DNA from: Folioceros fuciformis
Taxonomy: Eukaryota; Anthocerotophyta; Anthocerotopsida; Anthocerotales
Length of the DNA: 27,219 nucleotides
Direction of reading: 5' to 3'
Assembly: GCA_049999805.1 (NCBI GenBank)
Contig: JBNGIO010006342.1
Location: 61,559 to 88,777, forward strand
Shown: positions 8,231 through 18,642 of the stretch, one piece after another
Layout: every line of letters begins with the position of its first letter
How positions within the stretch are numbered: position 1 is the first letter of the stretch
Program-made: the position numbers and the translations under genes
The notes under the pieces: generated by a model
What the model was told of the DNA's origin: nothing
The model's database searches: none
The model's input: only the letters and a program-made list of their open reading frames with translations

Positions 8231-9769
8231 GTCGTCTAGCTAACCCGTGCCCGTGGACAGGGGTGCCGACGTGTGTGGAACCCTAGGCTGGGAGTCTGAG
8301 TTGGGGCCTCGGGAGCGTGTGGAAGGCGGTTGGGCATAGGCATGGGGGTGGGGTGCTTAGACTTGCCGTAGCCTTGCCCAGGTGCGACGGGGGCTGAGGA
8401 CCCTGAGAGCAGACGGCCACGCAGGAAGGGCCAAGGCTGTGGGTGCATCAGATCAGGGGGGAAAGCTAGGCAGCTAAGGAAGCGTGTGTGCGGTTAGGTT
8501 TGAGTGGAAGGGCTGGAGAGCCAGGAGAGCCGGCCGCCCCGGACTGGTTGGTCAGGGTGGATGGTGGCTGGTTAAGAGGATCCAGACGGGGGTGGAGCCG
8601 AAGCCCGGAGATGGCACCCGGCCAGGTGGGAGCGTCGACTATGGGCGGGCGGCCTAGAGGGTAGCCAGACCAGCGACGGGCCGATTGTTTGGCTAGCTAT
8701 GCTGGACGGCAAGCCAAAGCTGGAACAGGGGGCGGTGTGGACCCTGTCGGATGTCTATAGGCAGGGCCAGCGCCGGTGCCGCGATCGGGGTGGCCGACCT
8801 AGTCATGACGAACGGGCAGCAAGTGCAGAACGGCTGCCTGACCAGGCTCGGAAGGAGCAGGTAGACCGGGAGGCTGGCTGCCTGGCCACATCCCAGCGGC
8901 CAGACCTGACCAGCCAACCAGCGGGCTAGTTGGGCAGGTGGCTGGTTGTGGCGGCTGGTCATAGCTGGGCCAGACAGCTAAGGCGGCACTGGACTAGGAG
9001 CCAGACGGGGCTCTGACTAATTTAAGTCGAGCGGGCCAGCAGGCGGGGTTAGGCGATCCATGAGCCGGATCGACCCACAGGAGCAGCCCGGGAAAAAGGT
9101 AGGCAAGCCAACAAGCTTGCTGCCTGGACAGGACACGCATGGCAGGTGGTCGATCAGCCAGGGGCGGAGCTGGATCCGCCCGAGCTAGGTAGCTGATCCT
9201 AGGGTCAGGCGGGGGGCTGGCTAGCAGGGGAGGCCCCAGTTGGGGGCAGGCCGGAGCGGATCAGGCAGACCGCCCAGCTTGCAAGGGCTAGCCGGGGTGG
9301 ACCTGAGCCGGGCCGGAGCCAGGAGGTGGCCGAGGGCCGGTTGGCTCGCTGGCTAGCCGCTGAGGGGCCTAGCCAGCAGGCCAGCCCAGCCCAACAGCCG
9401 GCAGCCCAGCAGGCGGGTTGCCTGGCCAGGTCCAAGAGGGCAGGAGGCCTGGCATGTCGGTGGGCAAGCCAGCCGGAGAGTAGGCGGCCTGGATGGGCGT
9501 CTGGGCTAGCTAGGGCTGCTCATGACTGGTGCTAAGTAGCCTAGAGCGTAGAGGAGCAGCCAACCTGCAAGCTGGCTGGCAGGCCTGGCTGGGCGGATCC
9601 ACGCTGGTCGGGACCGGGGCTGGTTCCGGAGGTTGGCAAGCGGCCAGTAGCAGCCGGGTCCTGGCTGGTAGGGCGCTCTGGGGTATGGCAGACCAGGGCA
9701 GGATTGAAGCAGGCCGTGTCGGCGCGGGGGTAGGCTGGGTTTGGGCCGAGGTCCCGGGTGGATCCGATC
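8231..9769. repeat. GC-rich dispersed repeat block 2, left part
   Basis: Same word composition as block 1 (GGCTGG, GCTAGC, GGATCC). It is interrupted at 9769/9770 by the outer copia element and continues at 23283. Open frames on both strands here (for example around 8699-8929 and 9205-9787) are compositional and carry no recognisable domain. The first about 250 bases are less repetitive than the rest. Confidence 0.65.
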
Positions 9770-9774
9770 GAATG
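9770..9774 (+). repeat. Target-site duplication, left (GAATG)
   Basis: GAATG immediately before the 5' LTR is identical to the five bases right after the 3' LTR (23278-23282). Five base pairs is the usual copia target duplication. Confidence 0.92.
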
Positions 9775-9934
9775 TGTTAAACCCCATAGTTGATTATAGT
9801 AACCACGGACGCTGGGTTACCTAGACTAGGGTTAGACATGTTACTTAGGGTTTAGTATTTAAGACCAACACTTTGTAATCATATATACATTATTCATTAT
9901 TCAAGTTTGTTGTTCTCTCAAAGCAATATTGTCA
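9775..9934 (+). repeat. 5' LTR of outer copia
   Basis: 160 bp, starting TGTTAAACCCC and ending AATATTGTCA. It pairs with 23118-23277 with 8 substitutions and no indels. It includes an AT-rich ATCATATATACATTATTC segment (about 9878-9895) that may hold the TATA box. Confidence 0.95.
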
Positions 9935-9946
9935 TGGTATCAGAGC
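9935..9946 (+). other. Primer-binding site (initiator Met tRNA type)
   Basis: TGGTATCAGAGC follows the 5' LTR directly. It is the usual plant copia primer-binding site, complementary to the 3' end of initiator methionine tRNA. Confidence 0.92.
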
Positions 9947-10010
9947 GTGGTATGATCTATCTTCCGCTGCATTGGTAAGAGAGACATGCATACATTTCCT
10001 ACGTTGGAAA

Positions 10011-10535
10011 ATGCCTCGCCGCAATAGGAACCGTGTGCCCGCGAACATGAGCTTCTTCAATTTTATCACTGATAGATATATCAGAGAGAGGGATCGCCAA
10101 AGGCGCACAAGCCGACTATCACGATCACCTTCTTTGAATAGAACTCCTGCTCGGCCATAGGTCCCACGGCGCAATCGGCCTTCTACACCTCTGGATTACC
10201 CTGCCATAATTAACAGGTTTAGGGTATCACAGGATAGAAGGAATTCACAAACAAAGGAGGGCTGTGAGCAACCTTACAGCCAAGTCAATCAAGCAGAGGA
10301 GGCATCCCGGCGATTTCTGCTTAATAAGATTTATGACGAACCTGTTATTATCTTAGGAGATTTGCAAGTGTTGCTGTTTCGACACACAACTCGTAATCAG
10401 GCACTTACGGGACAAATCTTCCTGGAAATCAATGCCATTAAACAACAATTGGATGCCCTGGTGAAGCAGTTTAGCGAGAATTTGGAATTGTGCGATGGCC
10501 CCATAGTTGATGGGCATTGCCACACGATCTTGTGA
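10011..10535 (+). pseudogene. Extra leader ORF of outer copia, one stop
   Basis: One frame of 175 codons from ATG 10011 to TGA 10533, broken only by TAG at 10158-10160. The first 60 residues are rich in Arg and Ser (PRRNRNR, RERDRQRRTSRLSRSPS), like an RNA-binding tail. The remainder looks folded, with IIINRF-like and DEPVIILGDLQVLLFRH segments and an amphipathic EINAIKQQLDALVKQFSENLEL helix suited to a coiled coil. It lies between the primer-binding site and gag, where typical copia elements have only a short leader. I do not recognise the family. It could be an acquired or host-derived sequence, or an element-specific accessory gene. Confidence 0.4.
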
Positions 10536-10619
10536 ATTTTAGCGGGCATTGCCCGCCCTCCCTTCCCGGCAATTTTCTGATAAATTTGCAAGAAGGGATG
10601 GGAGATTCCAAGAGTCGTG

Positions 10620-10719
10620 NNNNNNNNNNNNNNNNNNNNNNNNNNNNNNNNNNNNNNNNNNNNNNNNNNNNNNNNNNNNNNNNNNNNNNNNNNNNNNNNN
10701 NNNNNNNNNNNNNNNNNNN
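10620..10719. other. Assembly gap (100 N)
   Basis: Exactly 100 N in the outer element's leader; true size unknown. Confidence 0.98.
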
Positions 10720-11156
10720 CTTTTACCTTCTCGCGACCGTCAGGCGAATAGAACCAGAATTATGCTTCAACTTCCTTGCGGCAGGGCTCGTTCTGCTTAC
10801 CCTGGAGCACCAACACGCCAGACAGGAGAGGCAGAATTTGTGCACAAGGCCAAGCTTTGATCGTTGCCCAAGGATTATTTTATGCACACAAACGGTATTG
10901 CACGCAGGATCGGCCACGATTTGTCAATCAGCATAAGGAGCCGGTTTATTTTCTAGTTGAATCCCGGAAGACTTGCTCACAAATGTCAGGGGGTATTGCG
11001 CGGGCATCCAAGCCAGGATCTGCTGCACGACGGGATCAGCCACCATAGGCGCATGACGCATACAGGATCTGGGGGTGCCGCCCGGTCAGATCAGCCGTAC
11101 GGACACGGCAGAACGGCCATACAGTGTTGCAAATCTGGATCAGGATCACGGTGCAC

Positions 11157-11256
11157 NNNNNNNNNNNNNNNNNNNNNNNNNNNNNNNNNNNNNNNNNNNN
11201 NNNNNNNNNNNNNNNNNNNNNNNNNNNNNNNNNNNNNNNNNNNNNNNNNNNNNNNN
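11157..11256. other. Assembly gap (100 N)
   Basis: Exactly 100 N within GC-rich repeats of the leader; true size unknown. Confidence 0.98.
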
Positions 11257-11622
11257 GCCTCCCATCTCAGGCCTCCCAGCACGGCAGGCTCCACATCACG
11301 GATGCGCGGCCAGATTTCCTGCCCCACGGCGCTTGCGTCATCACGGCGGGATCTGCTGCATTGGTGCGCGAGGCAAGGGGTGCTTGCAGGAACATCAACC
11401 CCAAGCCACAGCCTGCACTACCAATCCCGGCCCGGTCACGGGACCAGCCGCACGGCAGGCTCTGCTGTCTCACGGCGCGCCCGGCAGCATCCGTGCGCGG
11501 AGGGTGGACCATCCACCGGTAGGATCTGCGGCCACACGGCACGCACGGCAGGATCCCTGTCCGGAGGGAGGACCAGCCATCCCGGCCATTTTCATTTCCC
11601 TTAACTGTTTACTTACTTTTCC

Positions 11623-11799
11623 ATGGCTGGGACTTCTGGTAGCCAGGCTTCCGATGGCGAGGACATCAGCGCTGACCCTGAATTTCAGGCAGGGGGCCAA
11701 GCCATGGACATGGGTGCTGCCCCCAGAGTTGGTGGATCGGCACCCGGCTCTCCTTCCCAGCCGTTTTTGGCCAGACAGCTTGTGGACTCCACATGCTGA
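11623..11799 (+). pseudogene. Outer copia gag, N-terminal fragment
   Basis: A short frame starting MAGTSGSQASDGEDISADPE, polar and acidic then Gly/Pro/Ser-rich, ending at TGA 11797-11799. It follows an AT-rich stretch and a CCATGG start context. It fits the beginning of a copia gag whose continuation appears in the same reading frame class beyond module B, at 13054-13698. The tail up to the TGA probably marks the edge of the module B insertion. Assignment rests on position and composition, since no conserved gag motif lies in this part. Confidence 0.45.
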
Positions 11800-11869
11800 A
11801 TAGGTTCTTGGAAAATGGTTATATTAGATTAGTAGCTAGATTAATGGTGAGGCGAGACGCGTCTTTGAA

Positions 11870-13053
11870 GGGTTGCTGGAATGATCTGAGAGAAGGGATG
11901 GAATGATTTGAGAGAGGAGGGAGAGTGTTGAGAGGTACTGACCATTTTGGTAGTCTTGAGAGGTTGGTCAATTTTGGTAAGGGCACCTAGTGGTGTCCAT
12001 GGGACACAATCCTTATTAGGTCAGAACTAGGTTTGGGTCAAAGTTATGGTTAGGTCAGAGTTAGGTTTAGGTCAAAATTAGGGGCGGCTTAGGTCAGAGA
12101 GAGATTGCTGGGTGGTTGACTGAGGCTAACCCTAATAGATAGAGATGGAGGTTTGGGCCAAGGTAGTATAAGAGGCTAGACCTGCCATTGAGGAGGGGGC
12201 TGTCTACGGTGTGATTTCCCTGGACCTTGGGTGCAGAACTCCTGGCTTAGGGCGCTGAGCTAGTTGAGACTAAACCAAGGTTCTGATTTCCCTTGCCACT
12301 AGGGGAACGTGGAGGATCCCAAGACTACCAAGATTCGTGTGGCCGGATCCGCAATGGCTGACCACCTTGCATGCTGGCTGAGGTGAGGTTGCAGGGCCGT
12401 GAGCCAAGGAGGCTACCCAGCCCTAGGCCTCGCCTCTGCCTTGAAGGCTGCAAGAGAGAAGGCTGTTGTGTTCCAAATTGCAGGAGGGAAGGGTTGAGTT
12501 GCAGATTTTGGAAGTGGAAGTGTTGAAGTGAGGAGTTGAGGTGAAGTGTGGGGCTGGAGGGTGAAGTGAAGTGCTGATGTGAAGGACTGAAGTGCTGAAG
12601 TGAAGGACTGAAATGCCGGGGTGAAGTGCTGAAGTGGTGGAATGAAGTGTTGAAGCTAGAGTGAGGAGCTAGCTGAAGTTGAGGTTCTCGTTCAGTTGCG
12701 GAGGTAGCTAGCACTAGGTGCTGAGAGTTTGAGGCCAAACTTGGGGCTGGAGCCTCCTCTTAGCACTAAAGTGATTGATACTTGGAGCTGGAAGCGAGGG
12801 CTGAAGACAATGCTGGAGTTCTCATTTTGTTGAGGCTGGGGTTGGTGTTGAGGTAGGAGTTGAAGACATGACCAAGAATTCTAACCTATTGCTGTAGCAC
12901 TTAGTATATGTTGATAGATAGGGTGAGATTATGGAGATGTAGGTAACCTTGACATTAGTTCACTCCCTTGGGAGCGAATCATAAGACTACCACGATAATA
13001 AGGGGAACTGTGGCCCCTTGGTGGTTCTTGGGTGTGCAAGAAATCACTCTACA
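11870..13053 (+). repeat. Dispersed 1.15 kb module, copy B (inside outer gag)
   Basis: Aligns with modules A and C from about GGGTTGCTGGAATGATCTGAG to the common GTGGTTCTTGGGTG...CACTCTACA end. The telomere-like stretch (12014-12099), the TATAAGA box (12167-12173), the G/A-rich tract (12530-12660) and the hairpin (12959-12978) are all present. The 5' limit is unclear: sequence from 11800 to 11870 may also belong to it. It sits in the outer copia gag without the GC-rich body that precedes copies A and C, so the module can move or persist alone, as a solo LTR would. ACTCCACAT before it and ACTCTACAT at its end are similar, but the latter is also the module end in A and C, so no target duplication is claimed. 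Confidence 0.65.
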
Positions 13054-13698
13054 TAGCTTTTGGCTCTTTCCTGTCGCAAGGAAACCCAACAACAACATCA
13101 ACACCAGGATGGACCTCCGCAGGCAATCTCTCTAATTTTGCACCTGGACCCTTCTCACTAGGGTCAGGAGGAGGCACAGGATCAAACTTTACCTTCACTG
13201 GAGCTGGAGCAGGATTTTCTTCAACACAAGCATCGGGCTCAACCTACCCAAGTTTCCCCCAAGCACGGTATTACAACCCACTGCCAAGCTATGGAGCTGG
13301 ACTTGGCAGGAGCTGGATTCGCCAACCCACTGCCGACACTTGGAGCTGGATTTGGGAATCCTGTGAGTGGATACGGAACTAGGCTTGGTCAAGGAACCGG
13401 TTTTATGCAAGGATCATCGCAGTCACAACAGCCTGGTTTAGGTACAGTGCTTACAAATCCTGTACAAACACTGCCAATGGCCTATCAGCCTTCCTACACA
13501 ATTGAGTTTAAGGAGCGGGATAGGTTTAACGGGACTAAATATCCTGTTTGGAGTGTTCGCATGCGCGCTGCACTAGATGCACGGCATGTGTAGGAAGTTG
13601 TTAGTGGACAGCTTCAGCAACCCCCAACTACTGCTTCACAACTTGCTCAGGAGCGGTGGGAGAATGCCAATAAAGTAGCCCGAGCCCTCCTCAATTTT
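13054..13698 (+). pseudogene. Outer copia gag, middle fragment with Gly-Phe-rich tail
   Basis: The first half is Gly, Phe, Ser and Pro-rich (FAPGPFSLGSGGG, FTFTGAGAGF, then after a frame change near 13290 GAGFANPLPTLGAGFGNP). Next comes the gag signature YTIEFKERDRFNGTKYPVWSVRM, the conserved FxGxNYxxW-type core of copia gag. TAG at 13591-13593 follows LDARHV, where copia gags usually have Trp. The frame then resumes with EVVSGQLQQ and ERWENANKVARALLNF. It stops abruptly at about 13698, where the inner element begins. The matching gag C-terminal half reappears at about 18890, so roughly 100 residues of gag are missing at the junction. Confidence 0.65.
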
Positions 13699-13783
13699 AG
13701 CCCGAGCCCCAGAGTCCAGGTACAACCCTCGAGCTAGGAGGAAGGCCCGTTCGGTCTCACCGAAGCGGAAGCCATATAGAGTC

Positions 13784-16330
13784 ATGGCGAATCCACCACC
13801 ACCTGCAGCAACAGTGACAAACATAAGGTTAGATTTCAAGGATCGAGATCGTTTCGACGGCTCCGGCTACGATGTCTGGATGCAGCGTGTGAAGATTCTT
13901 CTCCAACTTGAGGACTTGTGGGATGTGGCTTCTGGCGCAACCGCCAAGCCTGCTGCCGCAACGTCAGCCCCCGATGTCATCGCCAAGTGGGAGAAGATCG
14001 ACCTGCGTGCACGAGCTTTGCTTCAGTCCGCGCTGGACAGCTCAATGATGCACCATGTCGACGACGCCGAGTCCACAGCTCAAGCTTGGGCGTCCCTCCA
14101 TCAGGTCTTCACAACAACGAATTCCACATCGCTTGTTTAAGCCAGCCGTCTTTTCTGGAATTTGCACATGAAGGAGACACAATCGGTTGAACAACATATC
14201 CAGCAGTTTCGCCATTTGAGGCAACGGCTGGTGTCGGCCGACACAAAGGTCTCGGAGCTCCAAGCTGCCGTTGCTCTCCTCATGTCTCTACCATAACATT
14301 TCAGAACCTTTGTAAGTACTCAAATTGCAACCTTGCGAGCAGTAGCAGTAGCGCCTGCAGGCACAGTGACAATCACATTGTCAGAAATCATCGGGGCATT
14401 GCTGGAGAAGGAGTCCTCTCACAAATCAACTCGAGAAGCGTCTCCATCCTCCGGCAACAGCAACAATCGAGTCCTTTTTGCCGCAAGGGGGAGAGGGCGA
14501 GGCCGTTTTCAAGCCGGCCGACCACCTTGGCAATCCAAGAAGCCAGCAGATAATAGAAGCTGGGGGAGCTCACCTTCGACAACGAAGAAAGGTAGCTGTA
14601 ATTGGTGTCTTTTCCCTGGACACCACGAACACGAATGTCGCAAGAAGAAGGCGGGAGAACCTTTCCGGACAGCACCTCCAGAAGCTCATGCTGCTACCAA
14701 GGCTCGGGGCCCATCCATCCTTGCAGTGTACCTGGTGCATGCGGTTGGCGACAAGCATGCCTTGTACCTGGACTCTGGGGCGTCTGCTCACATTTGCAAC
14801 ACCAAGTCTGCATTCGTCTCTTACAAGCAAGGCCCGGCACGATAGTACGTGCTTTTGGGAGACGACAGCGGCTTGAAGACCGAAGGTTCAGGTGCGGTCG
14901 AGGTCACACTCAACAATGGCGCCGTTCTAACTTTGGATGACGTGCTGTACGTTCCACAGATGGCGAAGAACCTTGTGTCAGTCCGCCAACTCTGTAAGTT
15001 GCACAAGTTTAGAGTGTGCTTTCAGGCTGAGGCCTACATTGTAAGTGACGAAGGGGGAGATGGCAGTCCTATTGCTCTAGGCTCACCTGTTCACGATTTG
15101 TACAAGCTGGACATCACTCTTCGGAGATTGAATGAAGGGGAGTCAAGTGCACGAGCTGCCATCTCGAGGAGAATCTCTGCATCTGATGAAGCTTTCCTAT
15201 GGCATTGGCAACTTGGGCACACAAATTTTCAACAACTCAAAAGCATAGCTAACTCGGAACTGTACAAAGATAAACTAGATCTGTCAGTCCCAGATGATGT
15301 CTTTTGTGAATCTTGTATGTATGGCAAGCATCATAAGCTGCCGCATGACAATAAGGATGCCACATGAGCTACACAGCTCCTAGAAGTCGTACATACTGAC
15401 CTATGTGGCCCCATGTCCACCACTTCGTTTGGTGGGGCCAAGTATTTCATGGTCATTGTAGATGATTGGAGTCGTTATACCCTGGCATATTTTTTGTCAC
15501 ATAAAAGTCAGGCGTTAGACATGTTTGTCAGGTACATACAGTATGCGGAGCGTTTTACAAGCCATAAACTGAAGAGCCTGAGAAGTGATAACGCTAGTGA
15601 GCTGGCCCTTGGCGATTTCAAGGCATATTGTGAGAAGGAAGGCATAGCAAGGCAGTTTACGGTGGCTTACTCTTCTGACCAAAACCCCCTCTCAGAGAGA
15701 AAGAATCGGTACATACAAGAGGGTGCTAAGACGATGCTCCATCAGGCCCAGTTGTCTCGAGGATACTGGGCAGAGGCAGTCTCAGCTGTGACCTACATCC
15801 AGAACAGACTACCAACATCAGCATTCACTGGAGAGACACCTTATCAACGTTGGATAGGTCACAAGCCCCGAATAGCTCACCTCCGTGTTTTCGGCTCACC
15901 AGTGTATATCCATGTCCCCACACAGACTAGGCGGAAGATGGACTACAAGGCACGCAAACTGTTGTTTGTGGGTTACACGAAGGGCATTAAGGGATATAAA
16001 GTCTTCGATCCGACAACTCGGAAGACAAGCTACTCTCGGCACGTCATATTTGACGAACACTATGTTCTGGATTCAAGCTCCAAGACGTCCAAGAACAATA
16101 ATTCACAGAGTAGCTCGCCAGATAGTGAAGCTACAAATTTGTTGTTTAGCAGTAGTAGTACAAGTAGCATGCCTAGCAATGTTCAGAACAATAGTCAGCT
16201 TTCATCTGACAGTGACAGTGATAGTGACTCTCACAGCTATGACGGGGATCATGAACCTGCTAACACAACCAATGCAAAGGCAGGCGTTCACAGAGAGACT
16301 GACTTACTCCCGGAGACGTCAGCTTTTTCG
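13784..16330 (+). pseudogene. Inner copia gag-protease-integrase
   Basis: One frame from MANPPPPAATVTNIRLDF. Gag core FKDRDRFDGSGYDVWMQRV, then KWEKIDLRARALLQSALD and MHHVDDAESTAQAWASL. CCHC knuckle CNWCLFPGHHEHEC at 14597-14638. Aspartic protease DSGA at 14771. Integrase zinc domain HWQLGH with CESC, then HTD, SDN and the ERKNR glutamate with a D35E spacing, and GKARK-type C-terminus LFVGYTKGIKGYKVFDP. It ends in a Ser/Asp-rich linker. In-frame stops are TAA 14138-14140, TAA 14294-14296, TAG 14843-14845 and TGA 15365-15367. A frameshift at about 16305-16335 moves the RT to another frame. The usual QNGVAERKN integrase box reads QNPLSERKN here. Confidence 0.88.
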
Positions 16331-16356
16331 AGGAGGACAGCGATAATGAGGGTGGT

Positions 16357-18282
16357 GTGGTTGCAGTTGAGGAGCCTGTTCCCTTTCCAGCTGCAGTGGG
16401 AGCACCAAGACGGTCTGCTAGGTATCACACTACCTCTCCAGCTGACTGGAAGGAGCCCCCACTGTCACCAACATTCTCCCGGCCTGCTGTCAAACGGGGG
16501 AGAAAGGAGCCATCAGTTTTGCCAGCAGTCGAAGAAGTACACGTCGAAGTCTTACCTGCTGTAGAAGACGAAGGACATGAAGGTATGCCTGTAGTGGAGG
16601 AGCCCACCCAGCCTGCAGCGAACGTGTCCCACAGAGCTCTCCTGGCGCAAGCGTTGATGGCTGCACAAGATTTGGGTGAACCCGCGTCCTACCGGGAAGC
16701 TTTGACTTCAAAGGAGCACAAAGAGTGGCAGGCTGCTATTGATTCAGAGTATCAGTCTTTGATCGACAACCATACTTGGCAGCTGCGCCCTCTTCCTCCA
16801 GGCAGACAACCCATGACTTGCAAATGGGTCTTCAAGCGGAAACTCCATCCTGATGGGAGCACAGCTCGCTTCAAAGCAAGGTTAGTGGTGCGAGGGTTCT
16901 CACAACGAGAAGGCCTCGATTATAATGAGATCTTCTCTCCAGTTGTGAAGTCTACCTCTGTAAGGGCACTGCTGGCTGTTGCTGCACAAATGAAGATGCA
17001 AGTGCACCAAATGGATGTACAAACCGCCTTTCTAAATGGTACCTTGGAAGAAGAAGTTTACATGGAGCAGCCGGAGGGCTACGTCAGTAAGTCCCATCCG
17101 AATCACTTCTGCAAGCTACAGAAGACGTTGTATGGCCTGAAGCAGTCTCCAAGAGCCTGGTACAATCGCATCCATCAATACTTAATCAAGTCAGGTTTTG
17201 TACAATCACCAATAGATGGCAATGTTTATATTTTGAGAGAAGGGGATGCGGTGGTGTACCTCGCTCTCTATGTTGATGACACGCTAATTTTTGCAAGTGC
17301 ACCAAAGATCATGCAGAAAGTGAAGGACATCCTGTCCTCACAATTCAAAATGACTGACCTGGGCATGGTCAAGTTTTTCCTGGGAGTGCAAGCAATCGTC
17401 AACCTGGTTGACTCGAGTATCTTTATCCACCAGGAGCATTATGTGTACAGGCTCCTGGAAAAGTTCGGCATGAAGGACCGCAAGCCTGTAAGTACACCTC
17501 TCGCAGTGGGAGATTTTTTCTCGGTGGACCAAGCACCTACTACAGACAAGGAGAGGCAAGAGATGTTAGGCATTCCCTACGGCAAACTAGCAGGATGCCT
17601 AGATTGGCTGAGTGGCTGGACGAGACCGGATCTTGCTCTGTCTTCTCACAACATTTCGAAGTATATATCTAACCCTGGACAGCAGCACTGGTCGAAGGCA
17701 AAGAGAGCTTTGAGATACCTGAAATTGCATCTGAAGCTCGGCCTTCTGTACAAGCATCAGCCAGGCAAGATACCTCCTACTTTAGCCTGCTTTACTGATG
17801 CGGACTGGGCAGGAGATAAGGATACTCGCAAGTCGGTCACGGCTTACTATGTGATTTTGAGTGGGAGCACCATCTCCTGGACCTGTAAAAGGCAGCAAAT
17901 TGTTGCTCTGTCCTCCACTGAGGCAGAGTACATAGCAGCGACATCGGCCACACAGGAAGTGCTGCATGCAAGAGCTTTGCTGGACTCCATCGGGATGACA
18001 CAACCTGAGCCGACGACCATATTCTGTGACAATCAGTCCACCATCGCGTTGTCTCGGAATCCGGTCATGCACACACGCACGAGGCACATAGATGTTAGGT
18101 TTCATTTCATACGGCAAGCAATAGCAAATAGGCATATCCACCTAGAGTACGTCCCCACAGATGACAACATAGTGGACATATTTACAAAGCCACTTTCACG
18201 AGATAAGCACGACAAGCACTGCACCAGCCTTGGCCTCATAGACAAACCAATTACTGGTCAGGGCGGCACCTCACTAGGGTAG
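16357..18282 (+). CDS. Inner copia reverse transcriptase-RNase H (intact open frame)
   Basis: An uninterrupted 641-codon frame, the C-terminal part of the inner polyprotein. It opens in the linker (VEEPVPFPAAVGAPRRSARY) and runs into the RT domain: KEWQAAIDSEYQSL, CKWVFKRKLHPDG, ARLVVRGFSQREGLDY, VQTAFLNGTLEEEVYMEQPEG and the catalytic YVDD at residues 305-308. The RNase H domain has CFTDADWAGDKDTRKSVTAY and LSSTEAEYIAA and ends with ADDNIVDIFTKPLSR-type sequence. The real translation would start upstream in another frame, so the listed ATG is only the first Met after the frameshift. This is the best preserved coding stretch in the window. Confidence 0.9.
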   Translation: MVAVEEPVPFPAAVGAPRRSARYHTTSPADWKEPPLSPTFSRPAVKRGRKEPSVLPAVEEVHVEVLPAVEDEGHEGMPVVEEPTQPAANVSHRALLAQALMAAQDLGEPASYREALTSKEHKEWQAAIDSEYQSLIDNHTWQLRPLPPGRQPMTCKWVFKRKLHPDGSTARFKARLVVRGFSQREGLDYNEIFSPVVKSTSVRALLAVAAQMKMQVHQMDVQTAFLNGTLEEEVYMEQPEGYVSKSHPNHFCKLQKTLYGLKQSPRAWYNRIHQYLIKSGFVQSPIDGNVYILREGDAVVYLALYVDDTLIFASAPKIMQKVKDILSSQFKMTDLGMVKFFLGVQAIVNLVDSSIFIHQEHYVYRLLEKFGMKDRKPVSTPLAVGDFFSVDQAPTTDKERQEMLGIPYGKLAGCLDWLSGWTRPDLALSSHNISKYISNPGQQHWSKAKRALRYLKLHLKLGLLYKHQPGKIPPTLACFTDADWAGDKDTRKSVTAYYVILSGSTISWTCKRQQIVALSSTEAEYIAATSATQEVLHARALLDSIGMTQPEPTTIFCDNQSTIALSRNPVMHTRTRHIDVRFHFIRQAIANRHIHLEYVPTDDNIVDIFTKPLSRDKHDKHCTSLGLIDKPITGQGGTSLG

Positions 18283-18642
18283 CTGCACAAAAGGATGGGT
18301 GCATGCTGTTTGTTTTGCAGGAAATTCAAGCTCACTCAGGATCCTCGCGGAACCATGGAGAGTAACGAAGTGCCAAGCTGCCATTCCGGCCGATCTCTGC
18401 CTGCTCCAACAACATGTTCAACTCTGGACATCGAGAAAACTTTGGAAGGCGCTATAAGCCTTCAAGGCAATCTGAAGAAGGACGGTGGCGGCGTGATGCG
18501 GAGCACACTCTCTCGAGCTTAGCAATGATTCCAGCGACAAGCAAAAGGCAGGCCATCCAGATCCAAACCGGAGACATCTGGCCAAGATTCATGTTTCCTG
18601 CCGGAGGCTGGCGGCGGGCGCAAAGTGTCGAGCAAGTGGGAG
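18283..18642 (+). other. Inner copia 3' untranslated region and polypurine tract
   Basis: 360 bases between the pol stop and the 3' LTR. Short open frames exist (for example 18295-18522) without recognisable motifs. The polypurine tract AAGTGGGAG at 18634-18642 directly precedes TGTTAG, a common arrangement in plant copia elements. Confidence 0.7.

Larger units (their letters stand above)
10536..11622 (+). other. Leader continuation with two gaps, GC-rich short-word repeats
   Basis: Includes the 100-N gaps 10620-10719 and 11157-11256. From about 10976 the sequence is full of CACGGCAGGATC, CACGGCGC and GGATCTGC words that differ from the GGCTGG/CTAGC words of the flanking blocks. Open frames run in all three plus frames (for example 10776-11048), a sign of composition more than coding. 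No domain was recognised. Confidence 0.45.

Noticed and set aside
10517-11803. Long plus frames across the gaps at 10620 and 11157
   Set aside because: Their length comes largely from N runs and GC-rich repeats; three frames are open at once.
11785-13053. ACTCCACAT / ACTCTACAT as a target duplication of module B
   Set aside because: The right copy is also the end of modules A and C, so it belongs to the repeat and the match is probably chance.
16425-18141. Minus-strand frames within the copia pol regions
   Set aside because: They are shadows of the RT and RNase H coding frame with no domain of their own.
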